Counted from the first letter of the stretch, positions 52,647-61,514 are shown. The stretch: 64,000 nucleotides of DNA from Bordetella sp. 02P26C-1 (GCF_009763255.1 NZ_WSJB01000002.1:149689-213688); one strand, 5' to 3'. Made by a program: numbers and translations. The notes: a model not told the origin generated them from the sequence alone.

Positions 52647-53579
52647 TTACGTGATGACGTTTTCCGGAACCGAGTGCGTGGACTCGAGTTGGAGGCTGGC
52701 ATACGTCCTGACCCATTCGATTGCCTTGCTAGCCAAGTTCGACAGTCCCGACTCGTGTCGGGTAATGATTCCTATGGTGCGTTCGGGGGCATTGCGCAGC
52801 CGGGCGATGTATAGCCCGGGCTCGAACACCAGCTGTGCCGCCGAGAGCGGCAGCAGCGCCAGGCCACAGCCCTGCGTCACGAATTTGCCTATGGTGGATA
52901 GCCCTTGAATCTCGAGAAACGGCCGAAACTGTTTGCCGCGCTTCATGAAGGCCAAGTCGATGTGCATGCGGGTGCCGGTACCGCGCGGCATCGAAATAAT
53001 GGGCAAACGCTCCAGTTCCGACTCGGACCATTGCGTGAGCGTGCGCCCTTTCTGAATCATGTCGGAACCCAGCAGGACAAAGGGTTCACGCATGATTTCG
53101 ATGTACGACAGGTCGCGATGCACCACGTCCAGCCCCGAGAGCGCAAAGTCGACTTTGCGCATGCGCAGCAGGTCCAGAGCGGTGTCGTTGATGACATCGT
53201 GAATGTTGATGATCAAGTTCGGCGATTCCAGTCGAAGTTCCGCGATCAACGGCGGCAGTAACGTGGCTGCTAAGGACGGCAACGCGGCGATGGCCAGCTT
53301 CTGCGACCCCCTGCGGGCGACCGCGGCCAACTCCGCGAGGCCGGCCTCGTAGTCCTCGATAATGCGGCCGGCCAACTCCAACAGGGTTTGTCCCTCGCGC
53401 GTCAGCGTAACGGTGCGCGTGGTGCGCTCGAACAGTTTGACGCCCAGCTTGTCCTCAATGCTTTTCACCATCTTGCTCATGGTGGGCTGTGTCACGAAGA
53501 ACTTGTCGGCGGTCTGGACAAAGCTCAGTGAGCTCGCCAAGGATACAAAGATCCGCAGCTCGCGGGGGGTTAGATTCAT
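52647..53579 (-). CDS. LysR-family transcriptional regulator
   Basis: 310 aa. HTH: LTPRELRIFVSLASSLSFVQTADKFFVTQPTMSKMVKSIEDKLGVKLFERTTRTVTLT; effector domain with KLAIAALPSLAATLLPPLIAEL. It ends 17 bp before the MDR gene on the same strand and is divergent from the SDR/SDR/Bug/BKACE operon (SDR start 53676), which it probably controls. The AAATTGGAAT motif overlaps its own start codon. It resembles the 28.5 kb LysR protein. Confidence 0.92.
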   Translation of the reverse strand: MNLTPRELRIFVSLASSLSFVQTADKFFVTQPTMSKMVKSIEDKLGVKLFERTTRTVTLTREGQTLLELAGRIIEDYEAGLAELAAVARRGSQKLAIAALPSLAATLLPPLIAELRLESPNLIINIHDVINDTALDLLRMRKVDFALSGLDVVHRDLSYIEIMREPFVLLGSDMIQKGRTLTQWSESELERLPIISMPRGTGTRMHIDLAFMKRGKQFRPFLEIQGLSTIGKFVTQGCGLALLPLSAAQLVFEPGLYIARLRNAPERTIGIITRHESGLSNLASKAIEWVRTYASLQLESTHSVPENVIT

Positions 53580-53587
53580 TCCAATTT
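53578..53587. promoter_or_regulatory. AAATTGGAAT motif at a LysR start
   Basis: Minus strand reads AAATTGGAAT, overlapping the LysR start codon at 53579. Same core as the elements at 18287 and 28453. Confidence 0.4.
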
Positions 53588-53675
53588 CCCATCAATGGCA
53601 GCAAAAACGGAATTTCTCGCGCAAGTCCTGAGCTTCTACCATAGTCCACACAACAATCGCCAGATGAGGGTCGGC

Positions 53676-54470
53676 ATGCTCAGGTTGGACAACAAGGTTG
53701 CATTGGTCACGGGATGTGGCTCTTTGGGAGAAGGATGGGGCAACGGGCAGGCGATCGCGGTGTTACTCGCGCGTCAGGGCGCGCAGGTGTTCGGCACCGA
53801 CCTGAATGAAGCGGCGGGACAGCGCACCGCGGACATTATTCGCCAGGAAGGCGGCAGCGTTGACGTGGTGGTCAGCGACTCGACGGATCCCGCACAGGTA
53901 GAGGCTGCCGTGGCCGCCTGCCTGGCTCGCCATGGACGTATCGACATTCTGATCAATAACGTCGGGCGTTCTGAACCCGGCGGACCCGTGGAACTGACCG
54001 AGCAGGCATGGGAGGATCAACTGAGCGTGAACGTGACTTCAGCGTTTCTCGCCTGCAAGCACGTGCTACCCATCATGGAAAAGCAAGGCGGGGGCTCGGT
54101 GGTAAGCATTTCTTCGATTGCGGGATTGCGTTATGCCGGCAAGCCCCAGGTGGGCTATGCGGCGGCCAAGGCGGCGCTCATGCAGTTCACCCGAACCACT
54201 GCCGTCATGTACGCGCCAAAGGGGATACGCCTGAATTGCGTGGTGCCCGGGCTGGTCTTTACCCCGCTGGTGAAACGACTGGCGGACAAGTACGCCGGGG
54301 GGGACTTTGATGGATTTGTCGCGCATCGCCATCGTCAGGTGCCGATGGGGCACATGGGCGACGCGTGGGATGTGGCGCACACCGCGTTGTTCCTCGCTGC
54401 TGATGAGAGCAAGTACATCACCGCGCAGGAGATCGTGGTCGACGGCGGCATCACGGCGGCGACGCGCTAG
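53676..54470 (+). CDS. Short-chain dehydrogenase/reductase (GWGNG variant)
   Basis: 264 aa from ATG 53676, with GAGGG five bases upstream; two upstream in-frame starts are less likely. The cofactor loop is VALVTGCGSLGEGWGNGQAIAVLLARQG, the Asp for NAD is in VFGTDLNEAAG and NNVG is the catalytic Asn region. SSIAG holds the Ser and YAAAKAAL the Tyr and Lys. The glycine loop is longer than the standard TGxxxGIG, as in the neighbouring SDR. First gene of the SDR/SDR/Bug/BKACE operon. Confidence 0.9.
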   Translation: MLRLDNKVALVTGCGSLGEGWGNGQAIAVLLARQGAQVFGTDLNEAAGQRTADIIRQEGGSVDVVVSDSTDPAQVEAAVAACLARHGRIDILINNVGRSEPGGPVELTEQAWEDQLSVNVTSAFLACKHVLPIMEKQGGGSVVSISSIAGLRYAGKPQVGYAAAKAALMQFTRTTAVMYAPKGIRLNCVVPGLVFTPLVKRLADKYAGGDFDGFVAHRHRQVPMGHMGDAWDVAHTALFLAADESKYITAQEIVVDGGITAATR

Positions 54471-54527
54471 GCGGCGATGAGCGTCCTAGGGCGCGTGCAC
54501 GTGGGTAAAAATCAAAGAGGAGACGTC

Positions 54528-55325
54528 ATGGGTAGGCTGGAAGGCAAGGTGGCAATCGTGACCGGCGCGGGGTGCGTCGGTCCGGGCTGGGGAAACGGCC
54601 GGGCGATCGTCTATCGGTTTGTCCAAGAGGGCGCGCGCGTTTTCGCGGTGGACCGCGACGCAGCCGCCATGGGCGAAACCGTGGACAGGGTGCGGGAAGC
54701 CGGCGGCGAGGTCTGCACTCATGAGTGCGATGTGACCGATACGGCCGCGGTGCAAGACATGGTGCGCGCTTGTCTCGACACCTACGGCACGGTCGACATT
54801 CTCGTCAACAACGTGGGCGGCCCGCGCCCCGGTGGCGCCACAGCGCTCTCCGAGGAGGATTGGGACCAGCAGATCGCCTTGAACCTCAAGACCGTTTTCG
54901 TCGTCAGCAAGGCGGTGATTCCCACCATGGAAAGCCAGGGATCGGGCGCCATTGTGAACATCGCCTCCACCTCGGCGATTCGCTGGACTGGCGCACCGCA
55001 GATTGGCTACGCGGCCGCCAAAGGCGCTGTGGTCCAGTATGGACGCGTGGCCGCTGTTGAGCTCGCCCACAAAGGTATCCGGGTCAACTCGGTGCTTCCG
55101 GGCCTGATGCACACCCCTTTGGTCGATGCAGTGTTGGCGAAGACGCAGGCCCAGGGCGATGTGCAGGCTTTGCTCGCGCGGCGTCTAAAGCGCATTCCTC
55201 TCAATTTCATGGGCGATGGCCTGGATACGGCCAACGCCGTGCTGTTTCTGGCTTCGGACGAAGCGCGCTTCATCACAGGCACCGAGCTGGTCGTCGATGG
55301 CGGCATGAGCGCACGCTGCGATTGA
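54528..55325 (+). CDS. Short-chain dehydrogenase/reductase (GWGNG variant, second)
   Basis: 265 aa from ATG 54528, with GAGGAG five bases upstream. Cofactor loop VAIVTGAGCVGPGWGNGRAIVYRFVQEG, VFAVDRDAAAMG, NNVGGPRPG, IASTSAIRWTG and YAAAKGAVVQYGR (Tyr/Lys). It is paralogous to the preceding SDR, with the same extended loop and a DGGMSA/DGGITA end. Possibly the two act on successive or stereoisomeric hydroxyl groups, or form a heteromer. Confidence 0.9.
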   Translation: MGRLEGKVAIVTGAGCVGPGWGNGRAIVYRFVQEGARVFAVDRDAAAMGETVDRVREAGGEVCTHECDVTDTAAVQDMVRACLDTYGTVDILVNNVGGPRPGGATALSEEDWDQQIALNLKTVFVVSKAVIPTMESQGSGAIVNIASTSAIRWTGAPQIGYAAAKGAVVQYGRVAAVELAHKGIRVNSVLPGLMHTPLVDAVLAKTQAQGDVQALLARRLKRIPLNFMGDGLDTANAVLFLASDEARFITGTELVVDGGMSARCD

Positions 55326-55428
55326 TCTCGCCTCGCTCGGTTCAGCCGTTATACCGGATAAGCATGCCGTCGCCGGCGCGGCGGCATGAGGCAGATGTAG
55401 CACCACTCGAACTACAACGGAGACAATA

Positions 55429-56391
55429 ATGCGCATCAAATGGTTGATCACACTCTGCACCGCGGCACTGACCTCGACCGCCGCCACGGGCGCGCTGGCC
55501 GCTACCGATTTCCCCGTGCGCCCCATTCAGGTCGTCATCCCGTTTCAACCTGGCGACACCGACAATATGCTGCGCCCGTTTCTGGAGCGGATGAACGAAT
55601 TCCTGAAGCAGCCCATGGTGCTGCAATACAAACCCGGCGCGGGCGGCGGGGTGGGTGCGGGGGCTGTTGCAACCAGTGCGCCTGACGGTTATACCCTGGT
55701 GGGCACGTCGCCGGGGTCGATCGTGGTGGTGCCCTTGGCCAACGAGGAAGTGAAGTACACCCCAGAGGATTTCACGCCGGTGGCGGCGCTCTCTGAGGGC
55801 GGCCTGATGATCGTCGTGCCGTCGAGCTCTCGCTGGAAATCCGTCGACGACCTGGTCAAGTATTCCAAGAGTCATCCGGAAACGATCACTTTCACCAGCT
55901 CCGGCGCTTTGGGCATCACGCATCTGCTGGCGGAAGCCTTTACCAACACGGCGGGTGTGAAATGGCGTCATATCCCCTACAAAGGCAGCGCCCCGGCGAT
56001 CACGGCCTTGCTGGGCGGTCATGTGGACATGGCGTCGACCGCCATCGCGCCGGCTCAGGCGCACATTCAGGCCGGCACGTTGCGTCCATTGGCGGTGTTC
56101 GGCGAGACACGGCTGAAGGCGTATCCGGATGTCCCCACGCTCAAGGAGCTGGGATATGACATCGGCAGTCCGACGTATTACGGCATTTCAGCGCCCAAGG
56201 GAACGCCGCCGGAGGTCGTGAACAAGATCTACGAGGCCGCCAAGCAGGTCTCCGACAAGTACGGGGATGAGATCGCCAAGAATTTGGCCACATTCGGTGC
56301 CCAGCCCATGGTGCTCGGGCCCCAGGAGTACAAGGACTATCTGCAGGGCCAGAAAGCCCTGTTCTCGGCCACGATCCAGAAAATGCAATGA
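55429..56391 (+). CDS. Bug/TctC-family periplasmic solute receptor
   Basis: 320 aa. The signal peptide MRIKWLITLCTAALTSTAATGALA is cleaved before ATDFPVRPIQVVIPFQPGDTDNM. Continues QYKPGAGGGVGAGAVA and WRHIPYKGSAPAITALLGGHVD. The loop usually reading PGGxxDV is PGDTDNM here, a noticeable change at the ligand pocket that may reflect another substrate class. GGAGA precedes the ATG. Third gene of the SDR/BKACE operon. Confidence 0.92.
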   Translation: MRIKWLITLCTAALTSTAATGALAATDFPVRPIQVVIPFQPGDTDNMLRPFLERMNEFLKQPMVLQYKPGAGGGVGAGAVATSAPDGYTLVGTSPGSIVVVPLANEEVKYTPEDFTPVAALSEGGLMIVVPSSSRWKSVDDLVKYSKSHPETITFTSSGALGITHLLAEAFTNTAGVKWRHIPYKGSAPAITALLGGHVDMASTAIAPAQAHIQAGTLRPLAVFGETRLKAYPDVPTLKELGYDIGSPTYYGISAPKGTPPEVVNKIYEAAKQVSDKYGDEIAKNLATFGAQPMVLGPQEYKDYLQGQKALFSATIQKMQ

Positions 56392-56444
56392 GATAAACGG
56401 GCGTCCCTTGCGGTCCGGGGACGCTTGTCGCACAAGGAATTGCC

Positions 56445-57377
56445 ATGGCAGCTCAACGGAAAGTCATCATCAGTTGCGCCGTGACGGGCGCAATTCATAC
56501 CCCCTCCATGTCGCCCCATCTCCCGGTGACCGCGGACGAGATCGTCAGAGATTCTCTCGCCGCCGCCGAAGCGGGCGCGGCGATTCTGCATCTGCATGCG
56601 CGCGACCCCAAGGACGGCCGTCCGACTCAGGACCCGGCGTTTTTCCGCGCTTTCCTGCCTCGGATCAAGGCCGAGACGAACGCGGTGATCAATATCACGA
56701 CCGGCGGCAGTCCCCATATGACGGTCGAGGAACGCATGCGCCCGGCCATGGAGTTCGCGCCCGAGGTGGCCTCGCTCAACATGGGGTCGATGAATTTTGG
56801 CTTGTTCCCGATGCTGCAGCGCTTTAGCGAGCTGCGGCATCCCTGGGAACGCGACCATCTGGAGAACAGTCGCGATCTGGTGTTCAAGAATACCTACCGG
56901 GATATCGAGGTCATCCTTACCCGGGGCAGTGCGAATGGCACGCGGTTCGAGTTCGAGTGCTATGACACCAACCACCTGTACAACCTCGCCCACTTTGTGG
57001 ACCGGGGGCTGGTGCCGGGCAAGCCGTTTATTCAGACCGTATTTGGCATTCTCGGTGGGATAGGGCCCCATCCCGAAGACTTGCTGCATATGAGGCGTAC
57101 CGCGGATCGACTGTTCGGGAAGGATTACGAGTGGTCGGTTCTGGGAGCGGGGCGTAATCAGATGCCGCTGGCGACGATAGGACTCGCGTCCGGGTCACAT
57201 GTGCGGGTCGGGCTGGAAGATTCGCTGTGGATTGGGCCAGGACAGCTGGCCGCTTCGAACGCGGACCAGGTCAAGCGGATCCGCCTGATTGCAGAGGCGT
57301 TGAACTTGCAGATTGCTACGCCGGACGAGGCCAGAGAGATCCTCGGACTGAAAGGCGGCGGCAACGTGGCGTTCTAA
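56445..57377 (+). CDS. BKACE-family beta-keto acid cleavage enzyme (DUF849)
   Basis: 310 aa. VIISCAVTGAIHTPSMSPHLPVTADEI, AGAAILHLHARDPKDGRPTQDP (zinc-binding HxH), NITTGGSPHMTVEER, MGSMNFGLFPM, ECYDTNHLYNLAHFVDRGL and the Glu/Gly end SHVRVGLEDSLWI are diagnostic. BKACEs condense a beta-keto acid with acetyl-CoA to give acetoacetate and a new acyl-CoA. The upstream SDRs could generate the beta-keto acid by oxidising a 3-hydroxyacid taken up by the Bug system. Confidence 0.9.
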   Translation: MAAQRKVIISCAVTGAIHTPSMSPHLPVTADEIVRDSLAAAEAGAAILHLHARDPKDGRPTQDPAFFRAFLPRIKAETNAVINITTGGSPHMTVEERMRPAMEFAPEVASLNMGSMNFGLFPMLQRFSELRHPWERDHLENSRDLVFKNTYRDIEVILTRGSANGTRFEFECYDTNHLYNLAHFVDRGLVPGKPFIQTVFGILGGIGPHPEDLLHMRRTADRLFGKDYEWSVLGAGRNQMPLATIGLASGSHVRVGLEDSLWIGPGQLAASNADQVKRIRLIAEALNLQIATPDEAREILGLKGGGNVAF

Positions 57378-57427
57378 GGGCTTTAGCGGGCTTCTGGCGC
57401 GTTTATTTCTGGCGGGTGGGCCCCAGG

Positions 57428-57465
57428 GCCCGGTAGGCCTCTACACGGGCTCTCCGGGCTTTTTT
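57428..57465 (+). terminator. Rho-independent terminator after the BKACE operon
   Basis: GCCCGG (57428-57433) pairs with CCGGGC (57454-57459) and is followed by TTTTTT. It lies 50 bp after the BKACE stop. Confidence 0.7.
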
Positions 57466-57476
57466 GCATCGCGGGG

Positions 57477-58001
57477 TTATCGCGGGTCGTCGGAATGGAT
57501 TCCCAAGGCTTCCAGGAAGCGCGAAACCATGTTGTAGGCGGCCACGGTGGCCACCAGTTCCACGATTTCTTGGTTGTCAAAATCCGATTTCAGGCCTTCA
57601 ACGAGCTTGGGGTCGACATGGACCTGCCGGGTCATCTGGTCTGTCAGGGCGAGCACGCGCTTTTCGGTCTCGTTAAAGGCATTGGATCGCTCCCAGTCTG
57701 CCAGGGCGTCGACCTGCTGCTGCGTCACGCCCTCCTTCAAAGCGATCGGGATATGCTGATCCGCTTCGTACTGAGCCCCGTTGATCTGCGCGACTCGTAC
57801 GATGACGAGCTCTCGAATCGCGCCGTTGAGCTTGGCCTTTTGGCGCACCGCTGTCAGGTAATTGAGCCAGCCCTCGGCGATCGGGGGGCTATTCAAAAGC
57901 ATTTGATACAGGTGCAGGACGCTGCCGCGTTCTGCCACGATGCGATCAACTAAAGGCTTGACGTCGCCACTGTTCAAGTCTGCATAAGGGATACGAGCCA
58001 C
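57477..58001 (-). CDS. Carboxymuconolactone decarboxylase/AhpD-family protein
   Basis: 174 aa. The helical CMD fold is visible: LYQMLLNSPPIAEGWLNYLTAVRQKAKLNGAIRELVIVRVAQINGAQYEADQHIPIALKEGVTQQQVDAL. In AhpD-type members the segment reads CxxC-x-H; here it is NGAQYEADQH, so no peroxidatic cysteine pair and no disulfide reductase activity is expected. GGAGG lies upstream. It is a single gene on the minus strand, facing the BKACE operon terminator. Role unknown. Confidence 0.83.
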   Translation of the reverse strand: MARIPYADLNSGDVKPLVDRIVAERGSVLHLYQMLLNSPPIAEGWLNYLTAVRQKAKLNGAIRELVIVRVAQINGAQYEADQHIPIALKEGVTQQQVDALADWERSNAFNETEKRVLALTDQMTRQVHVDPKLVEGLKSDFDNQEIVELVATVAAYNMVSRFLEALGIHSDDPR

Positions 58002-58388
58002 GGTTTTCCTTCCTCCTTGTTAGCGTGGCTTGACTGTACATGGACTGTTGTCCACGGAGAAATTCCGGGTTTGCGGGCAGAGATTCCCAGGGCGAATGAA
58101 TGTGGGGGAGGGAGAACAATATTGGGTACTTTGCCTGGGCGAGGGTGATTGCCAGTCTGGGGTTGGTGGCGTGCGGCTAACTTACGACTCGGTAGGGGAG
58201 GGTGCTGAGGCCGTAAACGTGCCACTGTCGCATGGGGATATGGGGTTCGATAAGGTGCCGACCAAGCGAAATAGCATTGTTGATAACTAATATTATCAAC
58301 AGTGCCATTTAGGCAGAATTTTTCGTTCTCTATGAAATGGTCCAGCTCGTAACATGGCAAAAGACGATGCGGAATGGGCCGGTTTCGC
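58002..58388. other. Intergenic region with 9-bp inverted repeat
   Basis: 387 bp with no convincing gene. TGTTGATAA (58278-58286) and TTATCAACA (58293-58301) form a perfect 9+9 dyad with a six-base spacer. It lies upstream of the CMD-family gene and downstream of tctA. It shares TATCAACA/TGTCAACA with the palindrome at 61503, so it may be a second site of the GntR regulator at 61640. Confidence 0.5.
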
Positions 58389-59897
58389 TCAGGAAGCTGC
58401 CATGGAAGCCCGGGCTTTGATACGGGCTAGCCAATACGGCAGGAGCAAAGAACCAACTAGCATGGCCAGCAGTGCCAGGGTGATCGGTCTGCCTAGGATG
58501 TATGAGAATTGGCCCCCGCTGATCTGGTAACTGCGCAGCAACTCCGATTCCGCCATGCCTCCTAGCAGCATACCGATGACAGCGGCAGCCACTGAGTAAC
58601 GATATTTGCGCAGCACGAAGCCGACGGCCGAGAAAACGAGTAATGTGGTTGGCCCCGTGAGATCCCCAGTAATCCCAAAGCAGCCGAACGTTGCCATGAC
58701 CAACACGGACGGGCCCAGCACAGTGCGAGGCACGCGGACGATAGTGGCCAATAGCGGCAACAACAGCAGTCCCACGATAAGGAGCAGGATGGCTTGCGCT
58801 ATGTTGGCCAGAATAATGGCGTAAATGACGTCGGCCTTCTCGGCCATGAAGCGAGGTCCGCCCGTGACGTTATGTATGCTGAACGCGGCAAGCAGCACCG
58901 CAGTGCCGGCCCCGCCGGGAATGCCCAGGGCAAACAGACTCACCATGCCGCCGCCTTCCGAGCTGCTGTTGGCCGATTCCGAAGCGGCGAGGCCGTCCGG
59001 GTTGCCTTTGCCAAAAGACCCTGGATCTTTGCTGCGCCGTTTCGCGCTGCCGTAAGACACCAAGTTGGCAACCGAAGAGCCCACCCCTGGCACCGCGCCG
59101 ACGATTGTGCCAATCAAGCTGCCGCGTATGATCGTTCCCATCCTGCCTCGCGATTGGCCCAAGCCGCGAACCACACCGCGCAAGTCGATCGCCTTGGTAT
59201 GCTGGGAGCCGGAGATGGCGGCTGCCTTGGGCAAGCCAAATAGCTCCGACGCGGCGAACATGCCGATCATGGCGGGGATAATCGCGACACCATCCAGCAG
59301 GTAGGGGCTGCCAAACGTACCGCGAATTACCCCGGTGGCGCTCATGCCGATGGTGCCCACTAGCAGCCCCGCCACGCCGATCAGCAGGCTGCGGATCACG
59401 TACCCTTCGCCCAACGTAGCGATGAGAGTAAGCCCCCATAGAATGATGACAAACATCTCTGTGGGTCCGAGGCTCAACACCACGCCGGTCAATGGCTGGA
59501 TTAACAGCATCAGAACGGTATAACCGAGGATGCATCCGATACATGACGCGCCTAGCGCCAATCCGAGCGCCTCATTATGCAGGCCCTTGAGCGTCATGGG
59601 ATAACCATCGAAGGTCGTCGCCACTGCGGAAGAGGTTCCGGGAATGTTCATGAGCAGCGCGGTGATACCGCCTCCGAACATCCCGCCGGTAAATATGGCG
59701 GTGAGAAAGAGAATGGCTGTTAGAAAATCCAGTGCGAAAGTGATCGGCAGAAACATCGCCATCGCCATGCTGGTTTGCAGCCCCGGGATCACGCCGAACA
59801 CCAGGCCGATAATCAAACCCGGGATGACCAATGACCATGTGGTCCAGTCAGTAAACAGTAGCGCGAAGCCATCGGCAATCGCGGAGAAGTCGAACAT
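58389..59897 (-). CDS. tctA: Tripartite tricarboxylate transporter large membrane subunit TctA
   Basis: 502 aa, about 11-12 transmembrane segments. IPGLIIGLVFGVIPGLQTSMAMAM, AIFTGGMFGGGITALLMNIPGTSSAVATTFDGYPM and GAVPGVGSSVANLVSYGSAKRRS are the two conserved TctA signature halves. GAGGAG lies upstream of the ATG. Last gene of tctC-tctB-tctA. It forms the sodium-coupled channel that accepts substrate from the TctC-type receptor. Confidence 0.95.
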   Translation of the reverse strand: MFDFSAIADGFALLFTDWTTWSLVIPGLIIGLVFGVIPGLQTSMAMAMFLPITFALDFLTAILFLTAIFTGGMFGGGITALLMNIPGTSSAVATTFDGYPMTLKGLHNEALGLALGASCIGCILGYTVLMLLIQPLTGVVLSLGPTEMFVIILWGLTLIATLGEGYVIRSLLIGVAGLLVGTIGMSATGVIRGTFGSPYLLDGVAIIPAMIGMFAASELFGLPKAAAISGSQHTKAIDLRGVVRGLGQSRGRMGTIIRGSLIGTIVGAVPGVGSSVANLVSYGSAKRRSKDPGSFGKGNPDGLAASESANSSSEGGGMVSLFALGIPGGAGTAVLLAAFSIHNVTGGPRFMAEKADVIYAIILANIAQAILLLIVGLLLLPLLATIVRVPRTVLGPSVLVMATFGCFGITGDLTGPTTLLVFSAVGFVLRKYRYSVAAAVIGMLLGGMAESELLRSYQISGGQFSYILGRPITLALLAMLVGSLLLPYWLARIKARASMAAS

Positions 59898-59909
59898 CGC
59901 TGGTACTCC

Positions 59910-60404
59910 TCAGATGAAGAGGGTGTACAAGGGGTAAGGCAAGATGGACTTGAATAACCAGGTGGCAGCGGCGGCGAAGACGAGGGCGTAACCTAGGATG
60001 AACCAGATTCGCCGTTCGCCATTGAGATATAGCGCGGCGGCGAGAAAGAGCGCCGATGCGCCATCCATTCCTGCCAGGGGGATGAGCAGGATGTAGATGG
60101 CGAACAGCATCAGCATGAGAAAGGGGCGACACCTGTCCAGGCGTGACGGCTGCACCTCGGCATCGGCGGTCGCCTCTTCAGGCGGTGGCGCTATCGGCTT
60201 GCGGGCGTCGTTGATGATGCTGGCAATGGTCAGCAAGCAAAGCAGTAAGCCGAGAATCGAGGCAGGTAGGACGAGGATAAGATTCCCGACCTTGGTGGAT
60301 GCATTGATTGCATCGAACAAGTACAGACTGATGACAGCGGCAATGCCCACAACAACAATGATGTGTCGCCAGTCCACCCGTGCAGTCCAGTGTCTGTTTT
60401 CCAT
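59910..60404 (-). CDS. tctB: Tripartite tricarboxylate transporter small membrane subunit TctB
   Basis: 164 aa with four hydrophobic segments (IIVVVGIAAVISLYLFDAI, LILVLPASILGLLLCLLTIA, FLMLMLFAIYILLIPLAG, IWFILGYALVFAAAATWLF), the TctB topology. The hydrophilic loop (about 68-85) is the only variable part. It ends 12 bp before tctA. Sequence alone is weakly conserved in this family; context makes the call firm. Confidence 0.9.
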   Translation of the reverse strand: MENRHWTARVDWRHIIVVVGIAAVISLYLFDAINASTKVGNLILVLPASILGLLLCLLTIASIINDARKPIAPPPEEATADAEVQPSRLDRCRPFLMLMLFAIYILLIPLAGMDGASALFLAAALYLNGERRIWFILGYALVFAAAATWLFKSILPYPLYTLFI

Positions 60405-60438
60405 TGTCTCTCGTCCAGGGGTAACAGGGCGAAGTGGG

Positions 60439-61452
60439 CTATTTCATGACATCCCGGTATTTACTGATGATTTCGTAATTCCGGTTCATGACATCGGTGG
60501 TTTTCTCAGGCCCGAGCCAGTCCGCGCCCATCTTCATTTTCTTGAGCTGCTCAAGATACTTTTCATTTTTCAGTGTGCGTTCGTAGGCCGATACGAATTT
60601 GGCAAAGCGTTCGGGATACTTTTGCTTGAACTTGGCAGAGGTGGCCACGCCACGGATAGAGCCGTCGAGCAACGGAATTTCAATACCCATAGGTTTGAGG
60701 GCCTCGTTGACCAATGGAGCCTCGTTCCAACCCTCGACGGGTCGATCACTCACGATTGCGAGCGGGCGCACCCGATCACGTATCCCCTCGCTGCCCTCCG
60801 CTGACAAGATGGTGAAGTCCACTTGTCCGCCCGCTACTGCCGAACGTGCCTGCCCGCCACTTTCATAGGTCACTACGTTGAGATTCTTGGCCGGGATGCC
60901 GGCCGCTTCGAGCAGCAGGTACGTGGTGAGCTGGCCGGCGGAACTCGGAACCACGCTGACGCTGTGCTTGCCGGGATTGGCTTTGATCGACTCCAACAAT
61001 TCCGGCAAGGTTTTGAAAGGCCGGTCATTGTTCACAGCGATCAGATCATAGTCTGACCACTGCGCATTGACGAAGCCGAAATCGTCCAGCTTATAGCTGG
61101 CGTTCGTATGCACGATAGAGTTGGCCAGATAAGGTGAGAGCGAGGTCGACAGCATCGTATGGCCGTCATCGCCCTGCGCGAGCACGTAGGTCGCCCCGAG
61201 CTGTCCCCCGGCTCCCGGGCGGTTGACGACGACGACCGGTTTGCCCAGTTCGTCACCGAGATATTGCGCGAGCAACCGAGAGAAGCGGTCGGCGCTGCCG
61301 CCCACGCCGAAGCCCACGACCAAGTTAACCGGTTGGCTGGGCCAATCATCGGCCGCGGCCGCGCGCGACTGGGCCACCAATGACGAAACAGCGAAAACAC
61401 AGGTGGTGCCAAGAACGAACAGACGGCGGGATAGCTGATTTTTCGGTGACAT
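60439..61452 (-). CDS. tctC: Tripartite tricarboxylate transporter receptor TctC
   Basis: 337 aa. Twin-arginine-like start NQLSRRLFVLGTTCVFAVSSLVAQSRAAA, then DDWPSQPVNLVVGFGVGGSADRFSRLL and VNRPGAGGQLGATYVL. The second-lobe motif usually reading PYKG is less clear (VTYESGGQARSAVAGGQVD). AGGAGGAAGAC precedes the ATG. Only receptor in the window joined to its own TctAB genes. A possible Tat-type signal (SRR-LFV) is worth noting. Its promoter region holds the GACAATATTGTC palindrome. Confidence 0.92.
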   Translation of the reverse strand: MSPKNQLSRRLFVLGTTCVFAVSSLVAQSRAAAADDWPSQPVNLVVGFGVGGSADRFSRLLAQYLGDELGKPVVVVNRPGAGGQLGATYVLAQGDDGHTMLSTSLSPYLANSIVHTNASYKLDDFGFVNAQWSDYDLIAVNNDRPFKTLPELLESIKANPGKHSVSVVPSSAGQLTTYLLLEAAGIPAKNLNVVTYESGGQARSAVAGGQVDFTILSAEGSEGIRDRVRPLAIVSDRPVEGWNEAPLVNEALKPMGIEIPLLDGSIRGVATSAKFKQKYPERFAKFVSAYERTLKNEKYLEQLKKMKMGADWLGPEKTTDVMNRNYEIISKYRDVMK

Positions 61453-61502
61453 GTCTTCCTCCTGATTTTTATGGTGCTGCTGCAGCCACGATAAGTTTGG
61501 GG

Positions 61503-61514
61503 GACAATATTGTC
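61503..61514. promoter_or_regulatory. GACAATATTGTC palindrome in the tct/gntR divergent promoter
   Basis: Perfect 12-bp palindrome 51 bp upstream of tctC. A second, ACGTTAACGT, lies at 61543-61552, and a related half-site AATTGTC overlaps the leader of the GntR gene. A likely GntR/FCD operator controlling both directions. Confidence 0.6.

Noticed and set aside
58030..58290. Small plus-strand frame of 86 codons
   Set aside because: No ribosome site, no recognisable family, and it runs into the inverted repeat; treated as intergenic.
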